Source: Nephromyces sp. MM_2019 (taxonomy: Eukaryota > Apicomplexa > Aconoidasida > Nephromycida). From it: a stretch of DNA of 64,000 nucleotides. Each line of letters starts with the position of its first letter. Position 1 is the first letter of the stretch. Of this stretch, positions 22,601 to 30,914 are shown in pieces. Location: NCBI GenBank assembly GCA_015657535.1, contig JADHZB010002094.1, positions 4,557-68,556 on the forward strand. The letters run 5' to 3'. The notes beneath the pieces were generated by a model. The model ran no database searches. It was not told the DNA's origin and saw only the letters and a program-made list of their open reading frames with translations. Position numbers and translations under genes: made by a program.

Positions 22601-23463
22601 TGTCTGTCTCAGCGGTCCGTTAAATTTTTTCTTACTTTGTCAAACTTGAGGTTCTGAAAGCATTCTTTTCAATTGGGGATACACTTTGTGTGTGTGCGAG
22701 ACACATTAAATCCTATAGTCTCCTACACCTAAGTTAAGACAAGAGATTTGAAGTGAAACCTTGAGTTTACACTTGCTCCACACATGATGAGCTATATATA
22801 TACCTTCAAGGATCCAAACGCAAATGATTTAAATTGCAATCTGCATGAGCTGCGTGCTTCTCTGCGATGTTAGAGTAAGTAAACACAGTGGAGCTGATAA
22901 AGGATTGATTGGAAGGAAGTCGTTATGAACTCTATACTTTTAGTGGATGTGGTGAGAGCATTCAGGTCGAATAAAGCACAAGAATAATCCACTGGGAGAG
23001 AAGTGAGGTAATGCTTTGGAGAGAAGGGCAAACCCACACACACAGATTTACTCTGAGCAACACTTCCATCTTACTTTTTCTAAGCAGATTATACGGAAAT
23101 TAGTGGAGAGCAATTGCTTAAGTTTGCTTAGAAGCCGCGATGCATCTTCAATGCTACCAGCATCTAGGATCCCTTGTAGGCTCAACTATCGTCACTAATA
23201 AGTGACGAGAATACTACCCTCTAAACGATAGTGAATTGTAAATTCCAAGGGAGATAAGGGAGGTGGTGTGTGCGTTGAGCATCAAAGAAAGAGTTTTGGA
23301 TTTGCTAGCAGCGTGTACATGAATCTTGTCTGGAGTTCTACGAGGTAAATAAGCGATTTTCGGATGAATTTGAGGTGTTAGAGGTGGAGAGATTAACCAA
23401 TTTATGAGGATTGATGATTAACTTACCTCCGTATGCGTTGCAGTTTCGAGGCTGAAGATGCAT
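19697..23463 (-). CDS. Unrecognised multi-exon gene, basic protein
   Basis: Three exons join in phase with good splice sites: 21800-21925 (KFDGFWRGGSQTLASIVEFS...), 21564-21719 (VLKKLSIQLRPKNTN...TTKTYTVSAPLYIYL) and 20254-20434 (LLKKSFKSLVTLFRGG... to ILTQ, donor CAG/GTGTTA). A phase-0 terminal exon 19697-19765 ending in TAA would follow. Upstream, 22328-22399 fits by phase (LEVVVQRERNRGHFHRW), and 23427-23463 could be a first exon (MHLQPRNCNAYGG, donor GAG/GTAAGT), with at least one exon between them unplaced. The product is rich in lysine and arginine with no transmembrane segment visible, which would suit a nuclear or RNA-binding protein, but I recognise no domain. The gene is read towards the RAP gene. 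Confidence 0.45.
19869..19914. repeat. Near-perfect inverted repeat, 22-base arms, 2-base loop
   Basis: Left arm ATGCAACATACTAATTCTAC AT (19869-19890), loop TT, right arm 19893-19914. Of 22 positions 21 pair; the exception is C in the left arm against A in the right. Arms this long with such a small loop would extrude as a cruciform or fold as an RNA hairpin. Confidence 0.97.
20757..21125 (+). CDS. Nested plus-strand open frame, 122 codons
   Basis: An ATG at 20757 (a second in-frame ATG at 20763) opens 122 codons to TAA. The protein begins MYMRLPAETLHVIHHIQYSD, has a hydrophobic middle (CLFFVPLEVLLPNFVSIAPIS) and ends RVTRNKYRHHMSNYIG. It lies wholly inside, and antisense to, the intron between minus-strand exons 21564-21719 and 20254-20434, so it would be a nested gene. 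A near-perfect palindrome (20890-20928) sits inside the frame. Composition is protein-like and the frame is long for its AT content. No family is recognised, and there is no independent support. Confidence 0.35.
   Translation: MYMRLPAETLHVIHHIQYSDYFRRSSKNSMYSHALELFTDIMTNKYFIPRAFLGVKYCLFFVPLEVLLPNFVSIAPISHGNTIDKVTTYMNLNMGLSGALQFFCLARVTRNKYRHHMSNYIG
20890..20928. repeat. Near-perfect inverted repeat, 17-base arms, 5-base loop
   Basis: Left arm AGTACTTTATTCCAAGG (20890-20906), loop GCATT, right arm CCTTGGAGTAAAGTACT (20912-20928). Sixteen of 17 positions pair as Watson-Crick and the other is a possible G-T wobble. Confidence 0.97.
21964..22310. repeat. AC-rich tract with 24-base tandem repeat
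   Basis: Degenerate CAACAC/CACAC sequence contains three copies of ACACCAGCACACACACATAC CAAC at 22129-22152, 22153-22176 and 22177-22200 (one G in the third). On the minus strand this is GT-rich and falls in an intron between exons 22328-22399 and 21800-21925. The cysteine/valine-rich minus-strand translation and the threonine/histidine-rich plus-strand one are repeat artefacts. Confidence 0.9.
23189..23208. repeat. Perfect inverted repeat, 8-base arms, 4-base loop
   Basis: TCGTCACT (23189-23196), loop AATA, AGTGACGA (23201-23208). It is the smallest of the palindromes in the 19.5-23.2 kb interval. Confidence 0.85.
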
Positions 23464-25152
23464 CGGAATTGGAAAAAAATTTTAGCTTTATCTTTAAATC
23501 TAACACAATTGAATGCAATTAAACGCCAAAACCTTTTTTTTTCTTAGTTGATACGATGCTTGAATATAAGGATATACACTAGGGTTAAATGGAAAGCCTC
23601 CATGCATTTTAGTCCATTCATTGGATTTTTATTGTTATTATTATAACGTTTCTTCCACCAATTATTACATTTCCTGGATATATATTGAATTATTACGGTA
23701 TATGAATTCGACTTCTTGCTTATTTATTAGACTGTAATTTTGCTTTTGCCATTTTTTTGAAAGAATAGCGTTGAATATACTAATTAGAGTGTTTTGCAGT
23801 TCTCCTGTAGTATATACTATGGAAAAATAGGATGATTTTCATGAGGAAATTGCTAGAAAATTAGCTGAATATCACATGAAATCGAGAAAATGACAGAAAC
23901 TGAGCGAAAAAGCTCTTTGGAGACAAAAAACTGGAGAGGGAGGGATATGATATTTTGTTTTAACTTGATAAATTTGAATTTTCTGGGAGTTATGAGTGTT
24001 TATTGGTACTCTTTACATTCATATCTTAAAGATTGAGATTTTGAGATGAGAAATAACCATGCTTTTAGGCAGTAGCTTGTAAATTCAAACTTTTTTGCTC
24101 TGAAAATGCAAAATTTGGCCTTTTTTTCGGCATTTATTCACTATTTTCGCTTCAAAGAGGTTTTTTTAATTTTAAATTTAAGTGTTGAAATATGCACTCC
24201 AAATGTAGAAAATTTCCTTCTGAAAGATAAGCCATGTACTAAAAATATGTATTTTTTGGAAAAAGCAGATGAAATCATGGCATTTTTTAGAGCACTGCCT
24301 TCTGCACATAAATTTTAAAGCATTAGAAACTGCTTCTCAGCCTCTGTGCTCGAGGGGTTGAGATTGAGTTTCGTTTCCTGCTTATCTTTCGAGTTTTTTT
24401 GCTTAATTTTCGTGTTTTTTTAAAAGAATTTGCAGAACTTTGCTCCTTACTATACGTGCTACCATCGGCGTTTTAGATTGCTTTTTTTTTGTGCTGATTT
24501 TGTGATCAAAAGCTGAAAACAACGTGAATTACTCGTGAATATATCCTACACTCAGATTATGCTTTTTCACGGCAATTAGCTCACTTTTATAGTATTTATA
24601 AACGTCTTAGTTCATAAAAGGTGTCTTTCACACATATACAGATGATCAAACGCACACAAACAGCTCTGCAACCACACACACACGCCAGTCAACTCATAAA
24701 AAACTGTACAATTCAGTCTCTGCATCGGTTTTGCTTGAAAAATTGGCTTCATCGTGATTCTATTTCGATTTTTTTTGCATTACTAAATTGGATTTCATCC
24801 TCCCTTGTGTGTGTTTGATATTAAGGGAAAGTTTTCGCAGTGAAGAAGTGAATTTTAGCCTGCTGGTTTCTACTGAAAGCTACTTGAAATGTTTGGAAAA
24901 ACTTCGTTTTTTTGGAGTTTGAGTTGAGAGAAATGAATGAAAAAGCTTTGAGAGGAAGCTTCACTCTTTTTGTTTTTGGTGAAGGGTTTGAGTTGTGTGT
25001 ATGTTATTTTGATTGGCTAATTAATATGGTTTTATTCTTTCTTCTTGTTGCTTTCATCACTATATATATCTCACTTTCTCTCCCTCTTTTGACTCCACCC
25101 ACAATTTTTTTTTGTCTTTGAAGATGGAATTTTCCAGCCAGCATTCACCGGA
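23464..25152. other. T-rich intergenic sequence
   Basis: This lies between the possible first exon of the minus-strand gene (23463) and the small frame at 25153. It is T-rich on the plus strand with many T homopolymers. A plus frame at 24106-24318 (70 codons, starting MQNLAFFSAFIHYF) and one at 24912-25121 are unrecognised and hydrophobic, as T-rich DNA tends to give. If both flanking models hold, this interval would contain divergent promoters. Confidence 0.45.
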
Positions 25153-25497
25153 ATGCTCATATTCTCCCGACGCTGCGTTTTTCGTCGACTTAAGACGCTT
25201 TTCTGCGATTTTTTCAACCGACTACGTCACAACGCCGTTCTTATCCCTTCACTAATATTCCTATTAGCACCTCATTGCTGCTCATTTCTTCTTTTCAAAC
25301 TTCAGATATTGCAATTAGAAGGTCTCAGCATTGTATCTGACTGGCTGCATTATGTCCAAAATTGGATGATTCTACGCTTCTTAAAGGGCACATTCTTTGA
25401 TAGGGACATGATTTCTTCAAAGCCGTTTATTTTAGTGAAGAAAACGATAAAAGCTCAAATATTAGCGGGATATTGTCAAAACTTGCGTTTGTCTTAA
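25153..25497 (+). CDS. Hypothetical small basic/hydrophobic protein
   Basis: ATG at 25153 opens 114 codons to TAA. The N-terminus is strongly basic (MLIFSRRCVFRRLKTLFCDF), followed by a hydrophobic span (VLIPSLIFLLAPHCCSFLLF) and a mixed C-terminus (FDRDMISSKPFILVKKT). This would fit a small mitochondrial membrane protein, but the layout also arises in T-rich DNA. A competing frame starts at 25124 (MEFSSQHSPECSYSPDAAFF, 43 codons) in another register. It lies about 480 bases upstream of the importin alpha start, on the same strand, and could instead be a 5' leader exon. Family unknown. Confidence 0.3.
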   Translation: MLIFSRRCVFRRLKTLFCDFFNRLRHNAVLIPSLIFLLAPHCCSFLLFKLQILQLEGLSIVSDWLHYVQNWMILRFLKGTFFDRDMISSKPFILVKKTIKAQILAGYCQNLRLS

Positions 25498-25978
25498 AGA
25501 AAAAGCCGATTTCGCGATGTATCTACACTTTAAATGTTGAATTTTCTTGGTTTTTAAAACTTGAAAGACCACATCAATTACTTCTTTAAAAAGTATTTAT
25601 TAGTCATCTTCATCTATTGCATTTTTTCCTACTATTCTAGATTATATCTTTTAAGTGTGTGATGAATCCCTCTGCTGTAGTTACTTATAACAGTAGACGC
25701 ATGACTAGCGAGTAGATGGTGTGCGTGGTGTGTGAAATCTCGGCAAAATCTGTTGAGCCTGTTGCTTTTTACTTCTTTGTGTGTTAATTGAGCCCCATTT
25801 CGCTTCTTCTTTGTGTGTAAGATTAGCAAACAAATTTTTTCTAGCGTAGTGAGTTCACGCAAAGCATACAAACCACAGAATATAATCGAAGAAACTCGCC
25901 GATGAGTTAAAATTCTCAAGCTTTCACCGAATTTTTTGCGCTAAAAACGCTGTAAAACAATAAACAAATTTAGTCAGA

Positions 25979-28900
25979 ATGTTAGCATCACAGGAGAAGT
26001 TCGAAGGTTCCAATTCTTCTGATTGGTCCAACGAGTTTCAGCGATGTCAGCATTCTTCGCGAACTACTTTAAACCCTATAAATGGTAAATCTGGAAAGGA
26101 AAATTACCTCAAATACTCGAATTTTTCACCAAAAAAATCTGCTTTTGGTGATAAAAGTGATGATACCTCGGATAATAGTGAGAAGAAGCGCTGTCGGGGT
26201 AAGAGAGTGTTGAATTTGATTGATGTGCGTGGGTTTTTTGTGGGGTTTTGAGGTGTGTGTGAGTGGGATGTGTGGCATAGAATGGATTATGTTTTAACAA
26301 GTTATATATTGTTTGCATGTGTGTGAATCTCATCATTTGTTATGTTCTTTTCTCTACTTGTGTGTGTGAATGTCAAAAAACCTTTATATCACCATTTTTC
26401 ACCTCTTCTTGCTCCAAATTCATTGAAATTTCACCAAAAAAATTCCTTTAAATCTACACAGATATTGATGAGCTAGCAGCAAACTTTTCAAAGCTCAGCT
26501 TTGAGCTTAATAAGTGGTATTCTGCATCAGAAGCTGCTAAATCTAGCGATCCTGCTACTCGTTATGAGGGAACTTTACTGCTTAGAGCTATGCTTTCTGC
26601 TGATGGAGAAATACCTATACAAGCAGTTGTAGATACTGGCATAGTTCCCACTCTTGTTGGCTATCTCAGCTCTTCAGACTTTGAGCTGCAGTTTGAGGCT
26701 GCTTGGGCGCTAACAAATATAGCTAGTGGAACTAAGAAGCAGACAGAGGTNNNNNNNNNNNNNNNNNNNNNNNNNNNNNNNNNNNNNNNNNNNNNNNNNN
26801 TATATATGTGTGTATATATATGTGTGTATATATATGTGTGTATATATATGTGTGTTCTTTTTATGATGGAGTAGTGCTGTATGAAGCGTAGAAGCGGAGG
26901 TAGGCTTTTGTGTGTTTGTGTGTGTGCTTTTTTTGACGGAGTACTACTCTATGATACTAAAGAACGTAGAAAGGTAGGCTTGTGTGTGTTTGTGCTTTCT
27001 TTTGATGGATTTTTACCGTAATTTTTTTGATGAATTATAGCATTTTGTGTACCTTTTTTTAAAAATGTGTCATTGTGTGCTTTTTTGATGTTTTTTCTCA
27101 TAAAAAGCTCCTATATTGTATTAAACTCTCAAAAAATCATAATTTTCGGCTTTTGGTAATGTTTTTTTCTCTTCTTCTATTGTGTTTGCGAACTTTCAAA
27201 AAATACAGAATAACAAACTTTTTCATACTTTTGATTAAATGACCTTTTAAGCACAAAAATGGCTTTATTGAAGATGAAAAATATTTAAAGAAAACCCAAT
27301 CTCTTCATCTTGTGTGAATAGTGACTCTGTGGTTAACCGCTTGTTAGCACTATGAACACACCTCTTCTTCATTTATCTCTTATTAGCATCACTCTCACAT
27401 AGGATTTTCTTTCCCATAGCTTTAAACGGAAGGATTCTACTTAGTTGATTATATGTTTAACATGCCCGTTTTTAGCATTTCAACTCGCATGTATTTGATT
27501 GAAGATGTTTAGCTTTCAGATTCTCTGATGTGTGTGATTTGCTGCTTTGAAGAAGATTCCATCATCTTAGCAGCTTTCTCTCCTTTTTCGCCCTTTTTTC
27601 ACACGTTTTATCTCTCTTCTACACGTGAAAAGCATGAGCTCGCTGTTTCTACCCCTAAAAATCAGTGCGTTAGAATCCCTCGGCATCTTCGTCTTCAAGC
27701 GTGAAGATGCATCAGAAATCCATTTTTTTCTGCTTTTTCATCAGGTCGTGGTCTCCAGCGGATGTGTTGCTGGTTTTGTCCACTTGTTAAGGTCTGAAAG
27801 GGAGGAGATTAGGGAGCAAGGAATGTGGGGAATAGCAAATATAGCGGGAGACAGAGATATATATAGAGATAAGATCTTATCTACTGAAGGATCGGTTGAA
27901 TTGCTTCTAAAGGTTGGAATTTTGGCGAAAAAATATGATTTTTTTTCTCTGCTTTTTTTAGTTGTTTGATGAAGATGAAATTTTGTGGCTTCAAACTCAT
28001 TTTACAGCACACACGACCGGTGCATACCCCATAGCACACACTCTATAGCGGTATATCCTATACACATACCACACAGTATTCTGTGTGTGTTTTTTTTTTG
28101 TGAAATCTTCTTTGGTATCCTCTCGCCATTGGGTATGCTGGAGATTTTGTAGGTTTTTTTGATGAACTGATGCTGCTGTGTTGCTATTTTTTGCTTGAAG
28201 AATATGAAATGAAGATTTTGGGAAAGAGTGAGTATGAAAAAGGTTTTGAAGATTACCTTGTAGTGATCACTTAATATGAGAATCATGAGATTTCTAGTGT
28301 ATGTTTGACGGTGTGTGTGATATATAGCATATACGGGGATTTATTTTATGGCCAAAATGCTGATTTACTGTAATTAAAGGAATATTTGCAGACACTATCA
28401 CAATTTTTAACAGATTTTGAGATTTTTCGCTTCTTTTTTGCTACAAATTGCACTTTCTGTGATAAATTCTTTTCCTGTTATTTTCTTCAATGTTTACTGA
28501 GTAATTTTCCGTATTTTATCGATTATCTGCTCCTTTTCTCGCTGAAATTCGACAGCTAATGATATGCAGAGTTTCTTTTTAGCAAAAATTTGTGATTTTC
28601 TTCTTCTTACTGTAAAATCTCCTTTTCTGGCCTTTTTTCGTAAGAAAATTTGGTTGGTTACTTCCTTTTGATGGTTTTGAGGTGTTCCCGGATATGAGTA
28701 TATACAGAAGCTGTTGCGTGTGCTATTTGGAGGCGTTTCTCCTGGTTTCTTGCCATGATCACCGTGCTGATTCATTAAAAAACTGATCATCTTTTTTACT
28801 GCTTTCTGCTGAAGCTTTTTTGATTTTTCTTATGGAAAGTATTTTCTTAATATGAAGAGAATAGCTCTTGCATTGTGGGGAAGAAGTGTGGAAAAAGTGG

Positions 28901-30914
28901 GAAAATGATGAAAAATTGAGGAAAAGCGAGAAAGTCAACAAAAGGCGTGAAAACTGAACAAAAAACTCCTCACACACACTTCTCTTCTCAGACCATACGC
29001 AACTGCTCTGTAATTAGCACTATTCGAACCGGAATTTGGGCAATCTGCAATCTCTCTAGAGGAAGACCTAGACCGGATATAAAGCTAGTCTTACCGTTTG
29101 TTAGCACACTAATCAACGTTCTCGATAAGTACTCAGACTGCGATATACTATCCGATGCCTGCTGGGCTTTGGATGGAATATCAGAGAAGAAAGAAGGTAT
29201 GGACCTCGTGGTTGAGCAACTAGCAATTCCTCGACTTGTTTCTCTTCTTGGTAGTGAGCATTCGGCAGTGCAAAGACCGGCTTTGAGAGTGATTGGGCAG
29301 ATTTCTACCGGAGATGCTAAGCAAACTCAGTTAATACTAGATGCTGGAGCAGCTGAAGCCTTAACAAGATTGCTAGGCTCTTCAAGAAGATCAATAAGGA
29401 AAGATGCCTGTTGGGCTTTAAGCAATATCGCTGCTGGTGATGAGAAGCAGCTGCAAAATTTGTTTGATTGCAACGTTTTTCCGACTCTTTTGGCGTTATG
29501 TAGGCATGATGAAGAAGTAGAGGTGAAGAGGGAGGCTGCCTGGGTGATTTGCAATTCATTCACCACTGGCTCGTTTATTCAGGTGTGTATGCGAGGGTTT
29601 GATGATGTTTGGGTAGCTGTGGTAGTTTGGTTATTTGTGTGTGTGCAAGTGCCTGCCAAATGATGAAGCTTTTTCTTTTTTTTTGAGCTTTTTTCCGCCA
29701 TACTTTCATATATTTTCCCTGTGGGGATGGAGGGTCTAGTGGATGTTGTTTTTTGCTTGCGATTAGGTGCGAATGCATTTCTCGACGATGCGAAAATTCC
29801 GTAGTTTTACCTTGTTCATCTATGTCTTTGGAGTAGCTACATGGTATTCATCATTGAAAAGCAAAGCAATAAAAAAGAAAAGCGTAGAAATCTTCATCCT
29901 CTTCTCATCAGCGAAGTGTATGTACACACTATAGAGGCTCTTCTATTCCTGCTTTTTGCAGATGATTCAAACGCCAAGCATATAGAAACATTTTCTGAAA
30001 AAAAGTCAATAAAAGTAGGAAAAAATAGCTTTTTTCATCCATTTTCTAACACTAATCCTTTGCGAGAAGCTTATGAAGATATTGCCAAACTAAACACAAT
30101 AAAATTATGCCAAAAAAATATTGTACTATCGAAGCTTCACAATGTATGTGAATATGAGTAATAAATTTTCATTTCGCTCTATTTGCTGCTAGTTTTTGGT
30201 GCAAAAAAGTCTTTTTTTTCTTAGCCTTTTTGCTATTTTTCCCTTGTGATTTGGCTCGGTAAATATATCTGTTATTTTGAAAGAATTCTGATGCTTTTAG
30301 CATCAACAATCATGATATGATGGAAGAAAAATAAATACATTAGGCCCATATTTTGGATGTGATTTTCTCGCATTTTTTCCGGTGATTAGTTTTCTTTTGA
30401 GGGTGTATTTTTTGAAGATTTTTTTTCTGGAATTTGATACTTCGTCTAGCGTTGTTTCCTCACTTTGAATGCTTGATAGAGGGATTTTTTTTGCAGGCTT
30501 TATACTTTTTTTGGTGCTTTCTGCTTATGCAACCTTCATTTCTTTAAGATTTAGAGAGTCCTTATTAATATAGCTTCTCTCATTGTACGATGATGCAATT
30601 TTTCCGCTTTTTTCCTCCGCTTACAAATTTCACAACAGGTTTGCCACTTGATTGGAATACAGTGTGCACAGCTCGTGTGCGAACTGCTTGAATCTCCCGA
30701 TGAGAAGATGGTTGAAACTACATTGGATGCTCTGCTTCGCATCCTCCAAACTGGCGATGAATTTGCAGTTAAACATGGGCATTTGGATAATCCATGCACA
30801 CAGATTATAGCCAAGGCGGATGGATTCAACAAAATGGCTTTATTGCAAGGTTTCCCCAATTCTCGAATCCACAGCAAAGTTTCTAATATTCTCTCCTCCT
30901 ATGCAGCTATATAA
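25979..30914 (+). CDS. Importin subunit alpha (karyopherin alpha)
   Basis: Exons 25979-26198, 26462-26748, 27745-27912, 28992-29582 and 30639-30914 all join in matching phase, giving 513 residues, close to the usual 520-540. Importin alpha binds nuclear localisation signals in the cytoplasm and carries cargo into the nucleus with importin beta. Armadillo repeats are obvious, with the tryptophan-asparagine ladder that grips NLS peptides: EAAWALTNIASG, QGMWGIANIAGD, GIWAICNLSRG (major site), then DACWALSNIAAG and EAAWVICNSFTTG (minor site). In between, ALRVIGQISTG has Q where family members usually have N. The first 73 residues are serine/lysine-rich and lack the arginine-rich IBB (importin-beta-binding) helix; only EKKRCR is basic. 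The start ATG is preceded by TTTAGTCAG, so an upstream exon encoding the IBB is possible. The second intron contains the 50-N gap. Confidence 0.95.
26751..26800. other. Assembly gap, 50 N
   Basis: Fifty Ns, probably a nominal size. The last two known bases before it (26749-26750) are GT directly after a phase-0 exon end, so the gap begins two bases into an importin alpha intron and removes no coding sequence. Confidence 0.98.
26801..26854. repeat. TATATATGTGTG minisatellite
   Basis: Four alternating TATATAT and GTGTG blocks immediately follow the gap. The repeat probably extends into the gap and caused the assembly break. It is intronic, in importin alpha. Confidence 0.95.
29841..30161 (+). 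CDS. Open frame inside importin alpha intron
   Basis: 106 codons are open in the intron between the last two importin alpha exons. A strong acceptor (CTATTCCTGCTTTTTGCAG, ending 29960) lies within it. After that site the peptide is DSNAKHIETFSEKKSIKVGK and later PLREAYEDIAKLNTIKLCQK, hydrophilic and protein-like. Its phase does not fit insertion between the flanking importin exons: phase 0 after that acceptor reaches TAG. It is therefore not a simple cassette exon. It could be an alternative end, a nested gene, or chance. Confidence 0.25.
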   Translation: MVFIIEKQSNKKEKRRNLHPLLISEVYVHTIEALLFLLFADDSNAKHIETFSEKKSIKVGKNSFFHPFSNTNPLREAYEDIAKLNTIKLCQKNIVLSKLHNVCEYE

